Shown here: positions 52,042 through 62,000 of the stretch, piece after piece
How positions within the stretch are numbered: the stretch's first letter is position 1
How the letters are laid out: each line of letters begins with the position of its first letter
Source of the DNA: Diphasiastrum complanatum
Taxonomy: Eukaryota; Streptophyta; Lycopodiopsida; Lycopodiales; Lycopodiaceae
Direction of reading: 5' to 3'
Assembly: GCA_029204225.1 (NCBI GenBank)
Contig: CM055101.1
Coordinates: forward strand, 1,165,844-1,227,843
DNA: 62,000 bases
Position numbers and translations under genes: made by a program
The notes under the pieces: generated by a model
What the model was told of the DNA's origin: nothing
Database searches by the model: none
The model's input: only the letters and a program-made list of their open reading frames with translations

Positions 52042-52859
52042 TGTAAAAAATTTTGGTACGGTTGAAGACCGTACCAAAGGCCAAAATACCACAAGCCTTA
52101 AAAGTATCGTGGCACTCATCCTATCACTCAATATTTATTGGCCAAACTATACTTGAAGTGCCATAAGGGTCAAAGATTAAAGAACTAGATTATGCCAATT
52201 GTTGAGATTAGGAATTGTGATAGATTCAACTAGTTTGATCATATTCGCTATATTTTCATATTTGGCAAATTGAGACCAACTTTGTTTTAGACACATAGTT
52301 TGACTTTTGAAAGTTCATTAGTCTAAATTTCATTTGAATAGACACTTTTTGAAAGTGTGGGAAAGTTAGAAGTCGAGTTTGAGTAGATTCAAATTTGAAT
52401 GTTGGGTACTTTGAATCTAGGCCCAGAAATAGTAGGGTAGCATTTTGGAGGGAAAGTCAAGTGGCCAAATAGAGTTTGGACATGTTATAAAAGGATGTAA
52501 CTCATGGAGAGAGTGATCTTCTCTCTTCTCTATCTCATTTCATGCTTATACATGGTCCTCTTGGGTTCTACTATCCATTGGTGCACTATACTTGTGATTG
52601 CATGCAATTTTATGTGTAGAATGATCTATAATTGCTACTTTTGGATCCACACGTGTGAAATACAGTAGCTTGCTGGCTTTGTATGGACAGCAACAATATT
52701 TTATCATTTCATTCAAGTTTGATCAATTTCTATTAGTGTTTGCATCTCATTTTGTGTGTAGATGCTCATTTTTTTACATTGGTGAGATTGGTAGAGTAGC
52801 TTCTTTTGTAATTCAAGATCAATTTGTGCATTGGATCATCAATTATCTGAAATCCTTCA
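52042..52859 (+). repeat. Probable E8 5' LTR
   Basis: Begins TGTAAAAAATTTTGG (like E1's TGTGAAAAATTG) and ends ATCCTTCA just before the PBS. TATA-like TTATAAAAG at 52485-52493 in the transcribing direction. CACACGTGTG palindrome at 52648-52657. No second LTR is available to confirm the ends. Confidence 0.5.
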
Positions 52860-52861
52860 CT

Positions 52862-52873
52862 AGGTATTAGAGC
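52862..52873 (+). other. E8 primer-binding site
   Basis: AGGTATTAGAGC, two differences from the Met-tRNA site TGGTATCAGAGC, directly after the LTR. Confidence 0.6.
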
Positions 52874-53462
52874 TTGTGTTTCAGGTTATGAAGGAGAAAA
52901 TCATATCCATCAATGATTTGGTGAAGATATCAAGGCTAGAGCATGCTAGAGAGGATTCTACACCAAAATCGAGTTTTTTTGCTTTTGTAGATTGGATCTT
53001 TTGTAGATCAAAACCCTATATAGGTTCAAAAACTTGATCAATTCCAATTCTTGATTTCACATACTAGATTTGGCCAATTTGTGGATCATTGGATCAGCCT
53101 AAGTGGTGGCTAATAGATTGCATATCAAATTTTTAGCATTTGCATGTAGATTTGGAATAGTCAATTTTTTGTAATTTTGTCAAAACCCTAATTTTGATTG
53201 GATCTCTAGATAGTGAGGTTTCTGGACTTCATTTGAGTGTGTTTCAATCTTAGAAAGTGGCAAAAGTCATTAGATTGAGGACAAATTATAGGTTGATCAA
53301 GATTCCATGATTATGTGTGTTGATTTGCTTGGTATAAGTGCTAGAAGAGAATTTTTGAGATAGTTTCAAATCTTTGTGATTTCTTTTGAAAACATTTGTT
53401 GCTATTCAAAGGAGTACTTTGTGCATTGAAACAAGTTGAAAAGTAAGATCATGTCATTTCTA
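52874..53462 (+). other. E8 leader
   Basis: About 590 non-coding bases, almost the same length as E1's leader, ending at the gag start. Confidence 0.55.
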
Positions 53463-54369
53463 CATGGCAACTTTAAGTGGAGTCATGTTGGAAGCCAATG
53501 ATAGGCTTACCTCAAGTAACTATTCATTGTGAAAAGTCGGGATGGAATCGCTTCTTGAGATGAATGATGTTTTGGATATTATTGTAGGTTTAGAGGAGAG
53601 ACCAGCAACACAACAAGATCAAATGATGTATGATAAGAGAGCCAACATGGCTCTGAACATTATCAATATGAATGTTACCAATGAGCTTCTGAAGGAAGTT
53701 GGTAAGTGTACTTCATCCAAGGATGCTTGGGATTCACTAAAGAAGCTTTATGAATCCAAGTCTACTTCTAGAGTGTTGAATCTAAGAAGGTAAATCTTTT
53801 CTCGTTTGCAAAAGAGTGAAGAAAGTCCAAGTACTTTTGTTTTGAGGATGAAAGCATCAAATGATGAGTTGGCTTGCATTGATGAGAGCATTAAGGAAGG
53901 AGAGCTTGTTCAAGTGATTCTTAATGGATTGTTGGATGCTCATGCTAATATTGTTCAAAGTATTGCTATTAAAAAGAATTTGCCAAGTTTGATGGACATT
54001 CAAGAGATCTTGATCAATGAAGAATATAGGCTTCAAGCAAGAGGTGGATCTACATTGACACTTCAAGAGGAGGCTATGTTCACGAAGGGCAAATTCAAGC
54101 ACAAAATAAAAAGTAAGTGGTCTAAAGGGCAAGATCAAGTGGATGCATCCTCAAATGAAAAAAAGAAGGATAGATCAAAGCTCAAGTGCTTCTATTGTGG
54201 CATCAAAGGACGCTTTGCAAGTGAGTGCTACAAGAAGAAGAGAGATCAAGGAGACAAGCAATGTAATCTTATTCTTGATGAGGATGTTTTGGATGTTGAA
54301 GATGCAAATGATGCTTTTGTGATGTCTTCATGTATGATTGCTAATGATGGTAGATCCTTGGTGGATTGA
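53463..54369 (+). pseudogene. E8 gag
   Basis: Gag begins at ATG 53463 (MATLSGVMLEANDRLTSSNYS), is interrupted by a TGA near 53530 and a TAA near 53791, and continues to 54369. Core words: VTNELLKEVGKCTSSKDAW, RVLNLRR, ASNDELACIDE. The zinc knuckle reads CFYCGIKGRFASEC: the zinc-binding His is Arg. The frame runs to DANDAFVMSSC directly, which shows where E1's gag-pol shift arose. A one-base shift near 54357 ends it just before the protease site. Confidence 0.82.
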
Positions 54370-54765
54370 TAGTGGAGCAAGTTTACAAATGACTTTACAC
54401 AAACAATACTTCACTTATTTGTTGGCATATGGAGATGATTAGAGGGTGATTTACATGGCCAAGGATGGTGAGTGTGCAATCAAAGAGATGGCACAATTCT
54501 TATTTCTCTCTCTAGAAATAGGAAAGTTCATTTGGAGGATGTCTTGTTTATTTCATCTATTACCAAGAATTTGCTTAGTGTGAGTCAAATGCTAAGTAAA
54601 GGCCTCAAGGTTGAGTTTGATGGAGATGCTTGTATGATCAAAAGGAAGGATGTCTTGATTGGAAAAGGTAATAGGCAAGGGAAGTTGTTCAAACTAGATG
54701 CTTGTGTTATTGCTAGCCAAGTTGGATGTGTTTCAAAGGAGAAAATGCCTATTCAAGAGGTTTGA
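54355..54765 (+). pseudogene. E8 protease
   Basis: The DSGAS-type active site is at about 54367-54381 in the frame after the shift. 54472-54765 continues with RDGTILISLSRNRKVHLEDVLFISSITKNLLSVSQ and QGKLFKLDACVIASQVGC. Stops lie near 54440 and at 54763. Confidence 0.72.
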
Positions 54766-54798
54766 CATAAAAGGATGAGACACCTCAACTTCAAGTCA

Positions 54799-54847
54799 TT
54801 GGAGGTGATGGCTAGAAAGAAGGTTGGAGGTAATGGCTAGAAAGAAG
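54799..54847 (+). repeat. 25-base tandem duplication in E8
   Basis: The unit TTGGAGGTGATGGCTAGAAA plus gaag at 54799 is repeated at 54824 with one base changed. It breaks the HHCC segment and is absent from E1. Confidence 0.75.
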
Positions 54848-55264
54848 ATTGTGATAGGTCTTCCAATTTCCTTAAGTGGAATCAACTATGTTTGTGAGTC
54901 TTGTGCTTTGTCTAAGTCACATAGACTACGTTATACTAGATCTATGTCTAGATCTACAAAGCCTTTTCAACTTGTACATTCGGATATTCGTGGATTTACT
55001 ACAATTAGCAATAGTGGAGCTAAGATGTATGTAGCATTTATTGATGATTTTAGTAGATTTTGTTGGCTCTATCTACTAAAGAGCAAGGATGAATTGTATA
55101 ATGTCTTTATCAAGTTCAATAATGCAAGGGAGAACCAGTTTTCAACAAAGATCAAGTGCTTAAGGAGTGACAATGGTGATGAGTACATATCTACCAAGTT
55201 CAAGGCCTTTTGTGATGAGCATGGGATCGAGAGGGAGTATAAAACATCAAGAACCCCACAATAG
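54824..55264 (+). CDS. E8 integrase zinc segment end and core
   Basis: 146 residues: CESCALSKSHRLRYTRS (zinc cysteines), VHSDIRGFTTIS, FIDDFSRFCWLYLLKSKDE, LRSDNGDEYISTKFKAFCDEHG. The first two acidic sites are kept. A TAG at 55262-55264 follows PQ; the glutamate region (NGVAERKNRTL) resumes immediately after it. Confidence 0.82.
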   Translation: MEVMARKKIVIGLPISLSGINYVCESCALSKSHRLRYTRSMSRSTKPFQLVHSDIRGFTTISNSGAKMYVAFIDDFSRFCWLYLLKSKDELYNVFIKFNNARENQFSTKIKCLRSDNGDEYISTKFKAFCDEHGIEREYKTSRTPQ

Positions 55265-55776
55265 AATGGAGTGGCTGAAAGGAAGAATAGGACTTTATGT
55301 GGAAGTGCTAAAGCCATGAGGTTAAGTGCTAATCTTGACAAACCATTTTGGGATCAAGCTTTGTTGTGTGCCAATTTCTTGTGCAATAGGTGGTTGACTG
55401 CTATTTTGGATGGAAGCACACCTTTTGAGATGCTATTCAAGAGGAGACCTTTGGATGCACATGCTATGTCCACATTACTCTTGATGATAGGACCAAGGAG
55501 GATCAATCTTCAAGAAGAGGTGATTTTGTTGGATATAGTGAGGTGGGTAAAGCCTACAAGGTTTACATTCCTTCTACTAACAAAGTGATTGTTGGTAGAA
55601 ATGTCATCTTTGATGAGGGGAACATTCCAAAAGTGTCTTCAAGCATGGTTAATAAAGGTGTGGATGGATCTAACATTCTTGATGTTGATGTAAAAGATCC
55701 TATTTTGGATGGTGATGATGATGGACTTTCATCAAGTCAAAAGCAAAGGAGAACATCAAGGGAAAGACGTAGTTAA
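55265..55776 (+). pseudogene. E8 integrase C-terminal region
   Basis: 55271-55588 carries AERKNRTLCGSAKAM, then ANFLCNRWLTAILDGSTPFEML; after a frame change 55543-55776 gives GKAYKVYIPSTNKVIVGRNVIFDEGN and the acidic linker. Similarity to E1 ends at about 55776. Confidence 0.78.
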
Positions 55777-57390
55777 TATGAAAGAGTGAGATGTAGGTAA
55801 TTAACATATCCAATCCTACGAGGTGACATTCTAAAATAGGACATAACCACAAGGTTCGGGTATTGTAATTATCACATTCAACTCTAACTATATTAAAAGT
55901 ATACATAAAAGTATTCCAACAAATATAAAAAAACAAATGAATGCAAGTGAATTTAAGTATTAATAATCATAAATCATTCTCGTCATCATCATCACACAAG
56001 TCTTGACACTCGTCTGAATCTAGGTCTAAGTATAATTGTAGATTTCCGATCGTGTCTCTTTGATAATGTGAGCTACCCTCATATTCAATCTCCTCTTCTT
56101 CTAGTTATATCTCATCCAAACGTGGCAGCCTCAAATTACTCTCAATTTGACCTTGTACGATTGTAGGAATCTCATCATTTGCAACTGTATCTTCTTCTCT
56201 ATTTGGGGTATTCTCACCACTTTGTAAATAAATAAAGTCAAAAAAATAGAAATAGTTACGTGCATAAGCCCATGGCCCAATGAGCACTTGTAAATAAATA
56301 ATTTCCGACATAAACTTGACTTTGGGCCATGTAAAAAAATAATAATAATAGAAGGCCAAAGTTAAGCTTAAACTTAAGTTCCTAAGTTTGATTAATTAGT
56401 CAAAGTCAATTCGTGGTAGGTGAAGTGTGTTTCTCTCTCCACCATTGATTAGTTTGTGTTTTTGATGAAGGGTGTAGATTTCAATCCCACCTTCCTTGGA
56501 ATAGCCAATAGGACAAAGGAACAAGGGCCTTCCCCATCCATTAAAAGACATCATTTGTATCATATTTTTACGCTTAATGAGAAAAAGACTCTACTATTTT
56601 GGAGAACCAAAGCATTCTCATTTGCTAGTCCTCATGCTAATACTATTGTGATTTTTTCTATTTGCTTTCTATTTCATTGTTCTTGTTTTGATTAGTTATG
56701 ATATTTTCATTAGCATGCACATTGAGCATTTGAGCTAACCTCCGTCTCACCTCTCTTTCCTTGTATCTCTTCTCTTATTTTCTTCCTCTTTCACTCTAAA
56801 TAATGATGAATGCATGTGGTCAGAGTTAAGGGGAGTAGTGTCAAGTGGATTAGTGTCAAGGGAAGTAGTGTTAAAGTGGAGTGAAGTTAGGGAAAAGAGT
56901 AGAATGCACCTAGATCTAGCAACTTGATATAGTTAGGTACCTATCTAGTGTTCTAACCCTCTTTGATAGGCAGAAGGGCTGGTGAAAGGGCTGCTGACCA
57001 ACTGAACTACGCACCCTATAGTCGTGCCATTGCTGGGGATAGGTTCACTAACTAGTTTAGTTGTATTTTTAGTTGTTTTTGCTTTTTTAGAGTGTTTTTG
57101 GGTGATTTTTTGGGTAGATTTAGCGTCTTTTGTGTGATTTCTTGTGCTTGGACTGTTCTCAGCTAGCGGAGGAGGTGTGAGAGGGTATTGGAGACCGAAA
57201 ACATCCTCTAAGGCTTGACATCTAGCCAAAAACATTGACAAACCTATAAAAATGTTCAAATCTACATGTTGGAGGGAAAAGAGAAAAAAATCTCATCAGA
57301 TTATGTTTTCTCCAAAACCAGTGGGAACCAACTTTTGCATGACTGACAACAGCTCCAAGGTACTATCCCAGGCCTACACAGAAGCCTGCG
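55777..57390. other. Unassigned region
   Basis: No recognisable gene. A minus-strand frame of 104 codons at 56945-57259 is Lys/Thr-rich (KDAKSTQKITQKHSKKAKTTKNTTK) and could be a decayed gag end or chance. A short AAT microsatellite lies near 56338-56350. Confidence 0.35.
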
Positions 57391-57513
57391 TGTAGTGGGT
57401 TTCTTTCCTTGCCTAACCTCAATCGAAGATCTAATCAATCTAGCATCAAAGAGATGAAGTTAGTTGTCACGCGTAGATTCGTTCCCATGAGAGCGATAGC
57501 ATAGTTCAGATTT
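57391..57513 (-). repeat. Athila-like LTR fragment
   Basis: 123 bases matching the PBS-side end of 24411-24978 and ending cleanly at TGTAGTGGG, which confirms the family's terminal sequence. Cut on the right after gttcagattt. Confidence 0.78.
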
Positions 57514-58559
57514 CAAGGTCTAACTGTTTGATAGACGATTGGTGGGTGGGTCTTGCCATAACCTATACTCTTGTGTGAATTGGTTTCTTCTCCAAGTGAT
57601 CCATTGGGGCTTAGAAATCTAGAAGATAACATCAAAGACAAAATTAGAAAAAGAATTGTCATACAATAATTCTCTAGTAGGATCTGAAGCATAACAGATG
57701 ATGTGTTTTTTTGAAGTCTTTTCTAATAGAAACTGAGTCTCCACAAAGTTTCCCCCACAAATGGGGTCTCAAACCTAACAAGGAAGCACAATGTAAAGGA
57801 CCCATTGAGGTATTTTTGCAATTATGTAGCCTACATACCCCACTAGAAGAGCACAAATCTACATAGTTGGCTTAGTCCATGACCCAATAACTACAAGCAT
57901 CAAAATTGGGGGCTAATGTAATTTATAAAAGTTTAGGGGATTCATAGTTATAATGAGGCCACAAAGGACAATACAATATAGAGGGACTAGATTATCAATA
58001 ACACCACTTTACTAGCAACCAACTGAATGGAAAATAAAATTTTAGTAAGGGCAGACAATATTGTAATAAATAGCTTCATTGCATAAGTAAGTTACTATAG
58101 TGAGTGGCACAAGAGGGCGCGATGCTTTGGAAATTCGGAACAATTTTTTCATAACGGGGTCCTCGGCACCATGTAATGGAGCCCACCCTCAAAAACACGT
58201 CATAAGCTATATGTAATTTTTTTTGTTCATTATGTACAGTTGGCTTTTGGAAGTTCTTAGTCTTGTATTGAGCTCTTCATGTTTGCTAGCTATGGTGGAT
58301 TAAGCTCTTTGTGATTGTGTGAATGGTAGCAAAACTCTTGGTTGGATTCTTATCAAATTATTGTTGAGGTGCAATTTGCAAAGATTTGCTACAACTAGAT
58401 TCAAAGAAAATTTGAGGAACCTAGCACTTTGGAGAAAGAGCTATCCAATTTGCTGCAAATCCAACATATGCCTACGATAATCAATACAATATGGACAACT
58501 TTCTAGGAAAGAGTTGCCCTCAGTATAGGTGATTTGTGAAGCCAAATATCACACAACAA
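57514..58559. other. Unassigned region
   Basis: No convincing frames. Nothing identified. Confidence 0.4.
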
Positions 58560-58579
58560 TTTATTTGAAACATTTATCT

Positions 58580-58780
58580 TTATGATATGTAGACCATCCT
58601 ACCTCTCTTTTTGTGCTTTTGGACCTCTTGGAGCTCTTGAGGCTCCTCCTCAAGTCCTAGAACAATCTTCTTCACATCTTGGAGCACCAAAATGGAATCC
58701 ATTCTAGCCTTCCAAATAGAATAGGTGGAGGTAGATAGTCTCTCACTATATTCCAATAGAAAGGAACCCATAGATGCCAT
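58580..58780 (-). pseudogene. E7 gag N-terminal fragment
   Basis: 66 residues: MASMGSFLLEYSERLSTSTYSIWKARMDSILVLQDVKKIVLGLEEEPQ, listed here only as its shared core words ERLSTSTYSIWK and IVLGLEEEP. It keeps the gag start frame that E5 lost. It ends in unrelated residues where the element is truncated. Confidence 0.75.
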
Positions 58781-59519
58781 GTAATAGTGAAGACTCCTTG
58801 TGATTTAGACAATAAAATGTTGCTTCTCTCTCATTATAGGATCCTTGAAAGGTGTACTATCAACTCCTATGCAAGATCTTGCAACAAAATGTGAGATGGA
58901 TCTCACTAGCTCTACCAATCTCTCTCAAACTAGATCAAACTCTCATCAATTGATGGAGGATAGGCAAAGTTTGGGTCAAACTATCTCTGGCACGTGTGAA
59001 ACACTCCAAGAATCCACAAATCACTCAAATACAAGAAAATTGTATGAAAGAAAGTGGCTATGACCTCAAAATGATGACTAGATCTCAAATAGATGACATT
59101 GGCAAGCCTCTTCTTGAATTTTTTGGTCAAACTAGCAAGATATGATAAAACAAATGTGTCCACACAGGTCTAGGTGCCCTACCTAACCCTCTTCAAAAGC
59201 TTATAACTTTTGATTGGCTCATCAAATAGATTGAAACAAATTGCTACAAAAACTAGACAAAACTAGCTTTCAAACAAGCTATCTAGCACCAAATTTGGAT
59301 CTAACTTGGAAGAGAACTTTCCAAATGAGCTTGGCTGTACTTCACACATGCCTGAGTAGGGAATTTTGTACAGTGCCTGAAATGATTCAATTATTATGAT
59401 AATGAACCCTCTTGATCCAAATTTCCTAGAGATAGCATGGGAGATGCAATCAACACTCTCTAGGTCTTGATTTTCATGAAATTTTTGATACTATGGATGA
59501 TGCATCAAAAGATTAGGTA
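58781..59519 (-). other. E7 leader
   Basis: About 740 non-coding bases homologous to 47836-48580. Contains a CACGTGTGAA half-palindrome at 58991-59000. Confidence 0.6.
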
Positions 59520-59532
59520 GGTTCTGATACTA
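59520..59532 (-). other. E7 primer-binding site
   Basis: Minus-strand TAGTATCAGAACC, two differences from TGGTATCAGAGCC, directly touching the LTR end TGTG at 59533. Confidence 0.65.
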
Positions 59533-61000
59533 TGTGAAAATTCACACATGTGGGAATGCCCTAATGTGTGAAATTGATCTCCTAAGTTTGGCTCATGCAC
59601 TATAGATCACCTATTGATTGAAATCCAAGATCAATGACAAGATCTAAGGCAAAAAGACCATTCTACATGTATTCATTCATTACCAAAAGGTGTTTCACAC
59701 ATGTGGAAGACTTCATTAAATAAACTAAGTCCCAACAAGCTCCTCTCCTTGGGTAGAGAGATAAAATCCCACTTTTGGGCTCATCTAGAGAGAGAAGGCA
59801 ATACAAGCAAAATTGGCAAATCTCCAAATTGACTCAAAAACTCATAGATCTCTCATACATAAATGAAGGGAATAAAAGTACATATAGAAACTCATGGAGA
59901 TCCATGCTTGATTCTTATTGGACCCCTTAAACATAGCATCTCTAATCCTATTGGATGTGTGATGCAACATCCCTCACTTTTAATTGGACCCTTCCAACAC
60001 ATCTCTCTCTTATGATTGGACCCTTTGACTTTTGCCACCACATAGGGTGCATCACTCATCAAACCTAAATTTGACATGTGTAAGCAACCTAACTAGTTTG
60101 AGTTACATCACAGTTGAATTTTGGCCTAATCATGACAAAACATGTGTACTGACCATTTGACCTCTAAAGCCAAAATTGGTCCTATCGCCTGTGACACCAA
60201 GATGCTTGACTAGCAATCTTTATGATACCCCTAAAGTCAACATTGTAAACTAATTCTAACTATTTTACACATGTGGGAACATGCTCCACACATGTGAAAT
60301 GTACTCACAAACATAAAATCATAAATAACCAAGATAGATTTTTGACAATGTTTTACAAGTACAGTACTAAGGACCATAAATGAGCCTACAAAAGACTCCA
60401 AGAGTGATTGATTCATTGATACATCCAAAACTAGTCATCAATTTCTTGATCTAGATTAGCAATTTTTGATCACACAATCAAGAGCAATAAAAAACGATGA
60501 TCAAACATGCAAATCCGACCTCACACGTGTGTGGTATGGCCTCCAATACGGCCTGTTATCAAAGTTTGAAAGTAATCAAGTTTAGTTCACAAAGGAATCA
60601 TAAAATCACAAGACAAATGTGGGAAAAACTCGAGATTGCATGCCAATTTGCTCTCAAATCTCTATCTTGCATGTATGGAATGATAGATTAAAAGTACAAT
60701 GAGGCTCTTCCTTGGATGTTAGGTGAAAATCCAACATGTTTCAAGGAGCCTGATTGACATTTTTGCCCTTATATGTCAATCTTACCTAACCCTAGAGTTA
60801 TGCAGATTTGTTGGTTGGGTTACTCATCTACCTCCATGATTTGAGGAGTCTGCTCCTAAATTCTAGGAAACTTGACTGAACAACCTACCTCACTCCTATG
60901 ATTAGGTCCTAACTACCCTAGGCCTATTCTCACATGTGTGAACATGTTGACACGTGTGGATTACAACATGTACACTAAACTATGTATTTATCAAGCTTAA
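59533..61000 (-). repeat. E7 5' LTR (right end undetermined)
   Basis: Starts TGTGAAAATTCACACATG next to the PBS. Words shared in order with E1's LTR (gtacata ... ctc-tggagat; repeated attggaccc between 59915 and 60030). It contains about eight CACATGTG/CACACGTGTG-type palindromes. Confidence 0.4.
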
Positions 61001-61252
61001 TATTTGGTCTCCTTAAAAAGCTAACATACCAAAGATAAAACCACATTCTAGAACAGTCCTAAGGGACAAACCCACATTCTAGAACAATCCTAAGTTGCAT
61101 AAAAATGTGCTTTTGGGCCCCTGTGCATGAGCATATTTTGAGTTGTATAGTCATAGCCCAAAAAAACAAAATTAGAATTTGTTGAGCTATCAACACCCAT
61201 TATTAATCATCAAGTTTTTTTAGTTGGAGATTGCTTGTGTGAAGATTGTTTG
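61001..61252. other. Unassigned spacer between E7 and E9
   Basis: Includes a near-exact 33-base direct repeat unit around accacattctagaac (near 61040 and 61070). No gene. Confidence 0.4.
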
Positions 61253-61848
61253 CTATTGATCAGAGCTATCCTTCTCATCAAGGTGTTCACCGACTTTCAC
61301 TTCTTCTTTGATCTCGATTACAGCCTTCTCAAGGATCATCTGTGGATCTTTAGCAAGCAATGTTCGGGTCATCTGAAACGATCTTGGTAGAGCTCGTAGT
61401 AGGCATGTGAGCTGCTTTTCTATTGAGACTCCATTCTCTATTCCACAGTTGTGTAGTGAGAAAAACAAATTATTCATTCTTCTGATAAAGGAGGTCTTAG
61501 ATTGGTCAGCTGATCTCCAAGAAGCATTTTTTGGCTTCGTGATTTTGTATGAAATCTGGTCAGCAAGGTATCCAACATTTTCTCTTGCATTTGAGGGTGT
61601 GGCTAGATCAAGTGTCAAGTTGCCTTCGATGGAGAAAGATAGGACAACTATTGGCTTGTCATTTCTTTCTCTCCATTCCCATAGCTCTTTGCCAGTGGGT
61701 GTGGGCATTTTTTCTGTGCCATCAATCCAGAGCCATAGACCTTCTCCTTTCAGTATGAGAGAAGTCTTCACCTTCCACGTTAGGAAGTTTGATCTTGAGG
61801 AGTCAAGGATCGTGCAAATTTTGATTGAATGTTGCTAATGGATGCCAT
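61253..61848 (-). pseudogene. E9 gag
   Basis: The start ATG is at 61846-61848, and the frame shifts near 61800. The main frame (61253-61771, 172 residues) carries KTSLILKGEGLWLWIDGTEK, ARENVGYLADQISYKI, RMNNLFFSLHNCGIENG, CLLRALPRSFQMTRTLL: a copia gag N-terminal and UBN2-like core. It ends acidic (VKVGEHLDEKDSSDQ) before any zinc knuckle, at a stop at 61253. It is a different family from E1, E2, E4 and E5. Confidence 0.75.
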
Positions 61849-61887
61849 AGACTGAAGGAATCAGATGGAGCTCTAATTGAGCTTTTT

Positions 61888-61900
61888 GGCTCTAATATCA
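61888..61900 (-). other. E9 primer-binding site
   Basis: Minus-strand TGATATTAGAGCC, three differences from TGGTATCAGAGCC, one base from the LTR start. Confidence 0.6.
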
Positions 61901-61901
61901 T

Positions 61902-62000
61902 TGATGGGAAAGAGTAAAACAATTCCATTGATGAGAGTCTACGACATTCCTGAAAGTGAAGGCTGGATAGAGCCAACTTGGTAGGAATAGCTACTACTAC
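61902..62000 (-). repeat. E9 5' LTR, partial
   Basis: Begins TGATGGGAAAGAG (plus strand) next to the PBS and runs off the window. Confidence 0.5.

Larger units (their letters stand above)
52042..55776 (+). mobile_element. E8: 5' part of a copia element of the E1 family
   Basis: Plus strand: probable 5' LTR (52042-52859), PBS, leader, gag, protease, zinc segment, integrase and the start of the linker. It ends at about 55776 before reverse transcriptase; no 3' LTR. Protein words match E1 closely, but there are many more stops, so it is older. Confidence 0.75.
58560..61000 (-). mobile_element. E7: 5' end of a copia element of the E5 family
   Basis: Minus strand: 5' LTR starting at 59533, PBS, leader and the first 66 codons of gag, cut on the left near 58580. 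The right end of the LTR could not be placed; I see no clear CACA-type end before 61000. Confidence 0.6.

Noticed and set aside
56945-57259. Lys/Thr-rich 104-codon minus-strand frame
   Set aside because: Low-complexity composition, no motif and no element ends nearby; kept only as a remark in the region entry.
1-62000. tRNA or rRNA genes
   Set aside because: I looked for conserved arm and box patterns; the only tRNA-related sequences found are primer-binding sites next to LTRs.

Overview
This window reads as nuclear DNA from a land plant with a large, repeat-rich genome. It is AT-rich, most of it is retrotransposon, and the elements are plant types: Ty1/copia elements primed by initiator Met-tRNA, an Athila/Tat-like Ty3/gypsy element and a chromovirus-like Ty3/gypsy element. 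A gymnosperm is plausible because old, broken and mixed element families lie side by side, but the sequence alone does not prove it. I see no bacterial, organellar, rRNA, tRNA or CRISPR features.

Layout. 1-8960 is an array built around a near-perfect palindrome (core CTCGAGCAGTGCTCGAG) repeated about 26 times in two flanking contexts. It is split by a young copia element (E1, 706-6560, minus) with near-identical LTRs, PBS, PPT and an AAAAT target-site duplication. 9807-11529 and 19320-19980 hold a decayed plus-strand transposase-like gene. Part of it was tandemly duplicated and then split by a second copia element (E2, 11554-19319, minus). E2 has unusual LTR ends, a duplicated pol region and an inverted-repeat insert. 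19980-24978 is the gag/protease half of an Athila/Tat-like gypsy element (minus) with PBS and 5' LTR. A second LTR of that family follows in opposite orientation (25031-25585), making a long hairpin. 28440-30419 is the integrase end and 3' LTR of a chromovirus-like gypsy element (plus).

30833-31440 is a copia gag scrap. 32084-33028 (minus) is the only likely host gene: a single-exon BYPASS1/ROH1-like (DUF793-type) reading frame with one internal TGA, a strong start context and an upstream TATA box. 34149-35715 is an internally deleted copia derivative of which 37005-38982 is a longer relative. The latter abuts E3 (38983-43313), a truncated sister of E2. 43314-45895 has no recognisable gene.

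45899-50390 holds two copia fragments of one family facing away from each other (E5 minus, E6 plus). 50945-51275 is a decayed gypsy integrase on the minus strand. 52042-55776 is a truncated copia element (E8, plus) of the E1 family. 57391-57513 is a third piece of the Athila-like LTR. 58560-61000 is the 5' end of another E5-family copia element (E7, minus). 61253 to the window end is gag, PBS and LTR start of a further copia element (E9, minus).

None of the copia elements has an unbroken gag-pol frame as given. E1 looks youngest from its LTRs but still carries several frameshifts. The genes shown mostly belong to transposition: gag makes the particle, and protease, integrase, reverse transcriptase and RNase H make and insert the DNA copy. 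The most unusual structures are the palindrome array, the repeated motif in the gypsy leader, the recurring ACACGTGT palindromes in LTRs and leaders, and the TIR-bearing insert shared by two E2-family copies.
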